23,170 nucleotides of DNA from Chitinophagaceae bacterium (GTDB taxonomy: Bacteria > Bacteroidota > Bacteroidia > Chitinophagales > Chitinophagaceae), in the NCBI GenBank assembly GCA_947481355.1, contig CANKGM010000007.1:1-23170 (forward strand), in the 5' to 3' direction. Of the stretch, positions 23,170 to 23,170 are shown one piece after another. Position numbers and translations under genes: made by a program. Position 1 is the stretch's first letter; every line of letters begins with the position of its first letter. The notes under the pieces were generated by a model that saw only the letters and a program-made list of their open reading frames with translations, made no database searches and was not told where the DNA came from.

Positions 23170-23170
23170 A

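Noticed and set aside
1..23170. Mobile elements, CRISPR arrays, tRNA/rRNA genes, phage-defence genes
   Set aside because: Looked for transposase or integrase motifs, regularly spaced repeats, tRNA-like cloverleaf sequence and known defence domains; none seen. All larger frames are core or metabolic genes.

Overview
The window (about 23 kb, AT-rich) looks like chromosomal core genome from a member of the Bacteroidota, probably a Cytophagales- or Chitinophagales-type organism. Reasons: a secreted metalloprotease ending in a type IX secretion (Por) C-terminal domain; several promoters fitting the Bacteroidota -7 consensus TAnnTTTG; a short AtpC made only of the beta-sandwich domain; an FtsL of the Bacteroidota type; and almost no strong Shine-Dalgarno sequences before genes. 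I see no insertion sequence, prophage, tRNA, rRNA or CRISPR array.

Layout. 1-1697 (minus): the start of the division and cell-wall (dcw) cluster, mraZ-rsmH-ftsL, with ftsL cut by the window edge. 1698-1903: an AT-rich divergent intergenic region holding a MraZ-type operator over the mraZ promoter and four DnaA boxes, three of them in tandem at exactly 11-bp steps. 1904-3130 (plus): queA. 3148-4491 (minus): a sensor histidine kinase with no adjacent response regulator. 4633-5184 (plus): a YqgE/AlgH protein whose stop overlaps that of a convergent MFS transporter (5181-6320, minus). 6394-8170 (minus): atpD-atpC. 8289-12122 (minus): a glycerol-use operon, glpK-glpD-glpF. 12240-14045 (plus): dnaX, with a slippery A10 tract at the end of the clamp-loader core. 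14171-15772: the E2 subunit of pyruvate dehydrogenase, followed by an intrinsic terminator. 15824-18466: a CoA-binding protein, a small exported protein of unknown function, and the T9SS metalloprotease. 18585-21328: gltX overlapping a stand-alone B12-binding (methylmalonyl-CoA mutase type) subunit, then an enoyl-CoA hydratase. 21384-22784: fumC. 22846-23169 (minus): the C-terminal beta-helix of a sugar nucleotidyltransferase, cut by the window edge.

How the genes work together: glycerol enters through GlpF, is phosphorylated by GlpK and oxidised by GlpD; pyruvate goes through PDH E2; FumC acts in the TCA cycle; the B12-binding protein and enoyl-CoA hydratase suggest acyl-CoA metabolism; AtpD/AtpC belong to the ATP synthase. 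Replication (dnaX), division (mraZ-rsmH-ftsL) and translation (gltX, queA, rsmH) make up the rest.

The gene content is ordinary. The two signals most worth a second look are the DnaA-box array between mraZ and queA, and the probable programmed frameshift or slippage site in dnaX, where an SD-like sequence precedes an A AAA AAG heptamer and both alternative frames stop within a few codons.
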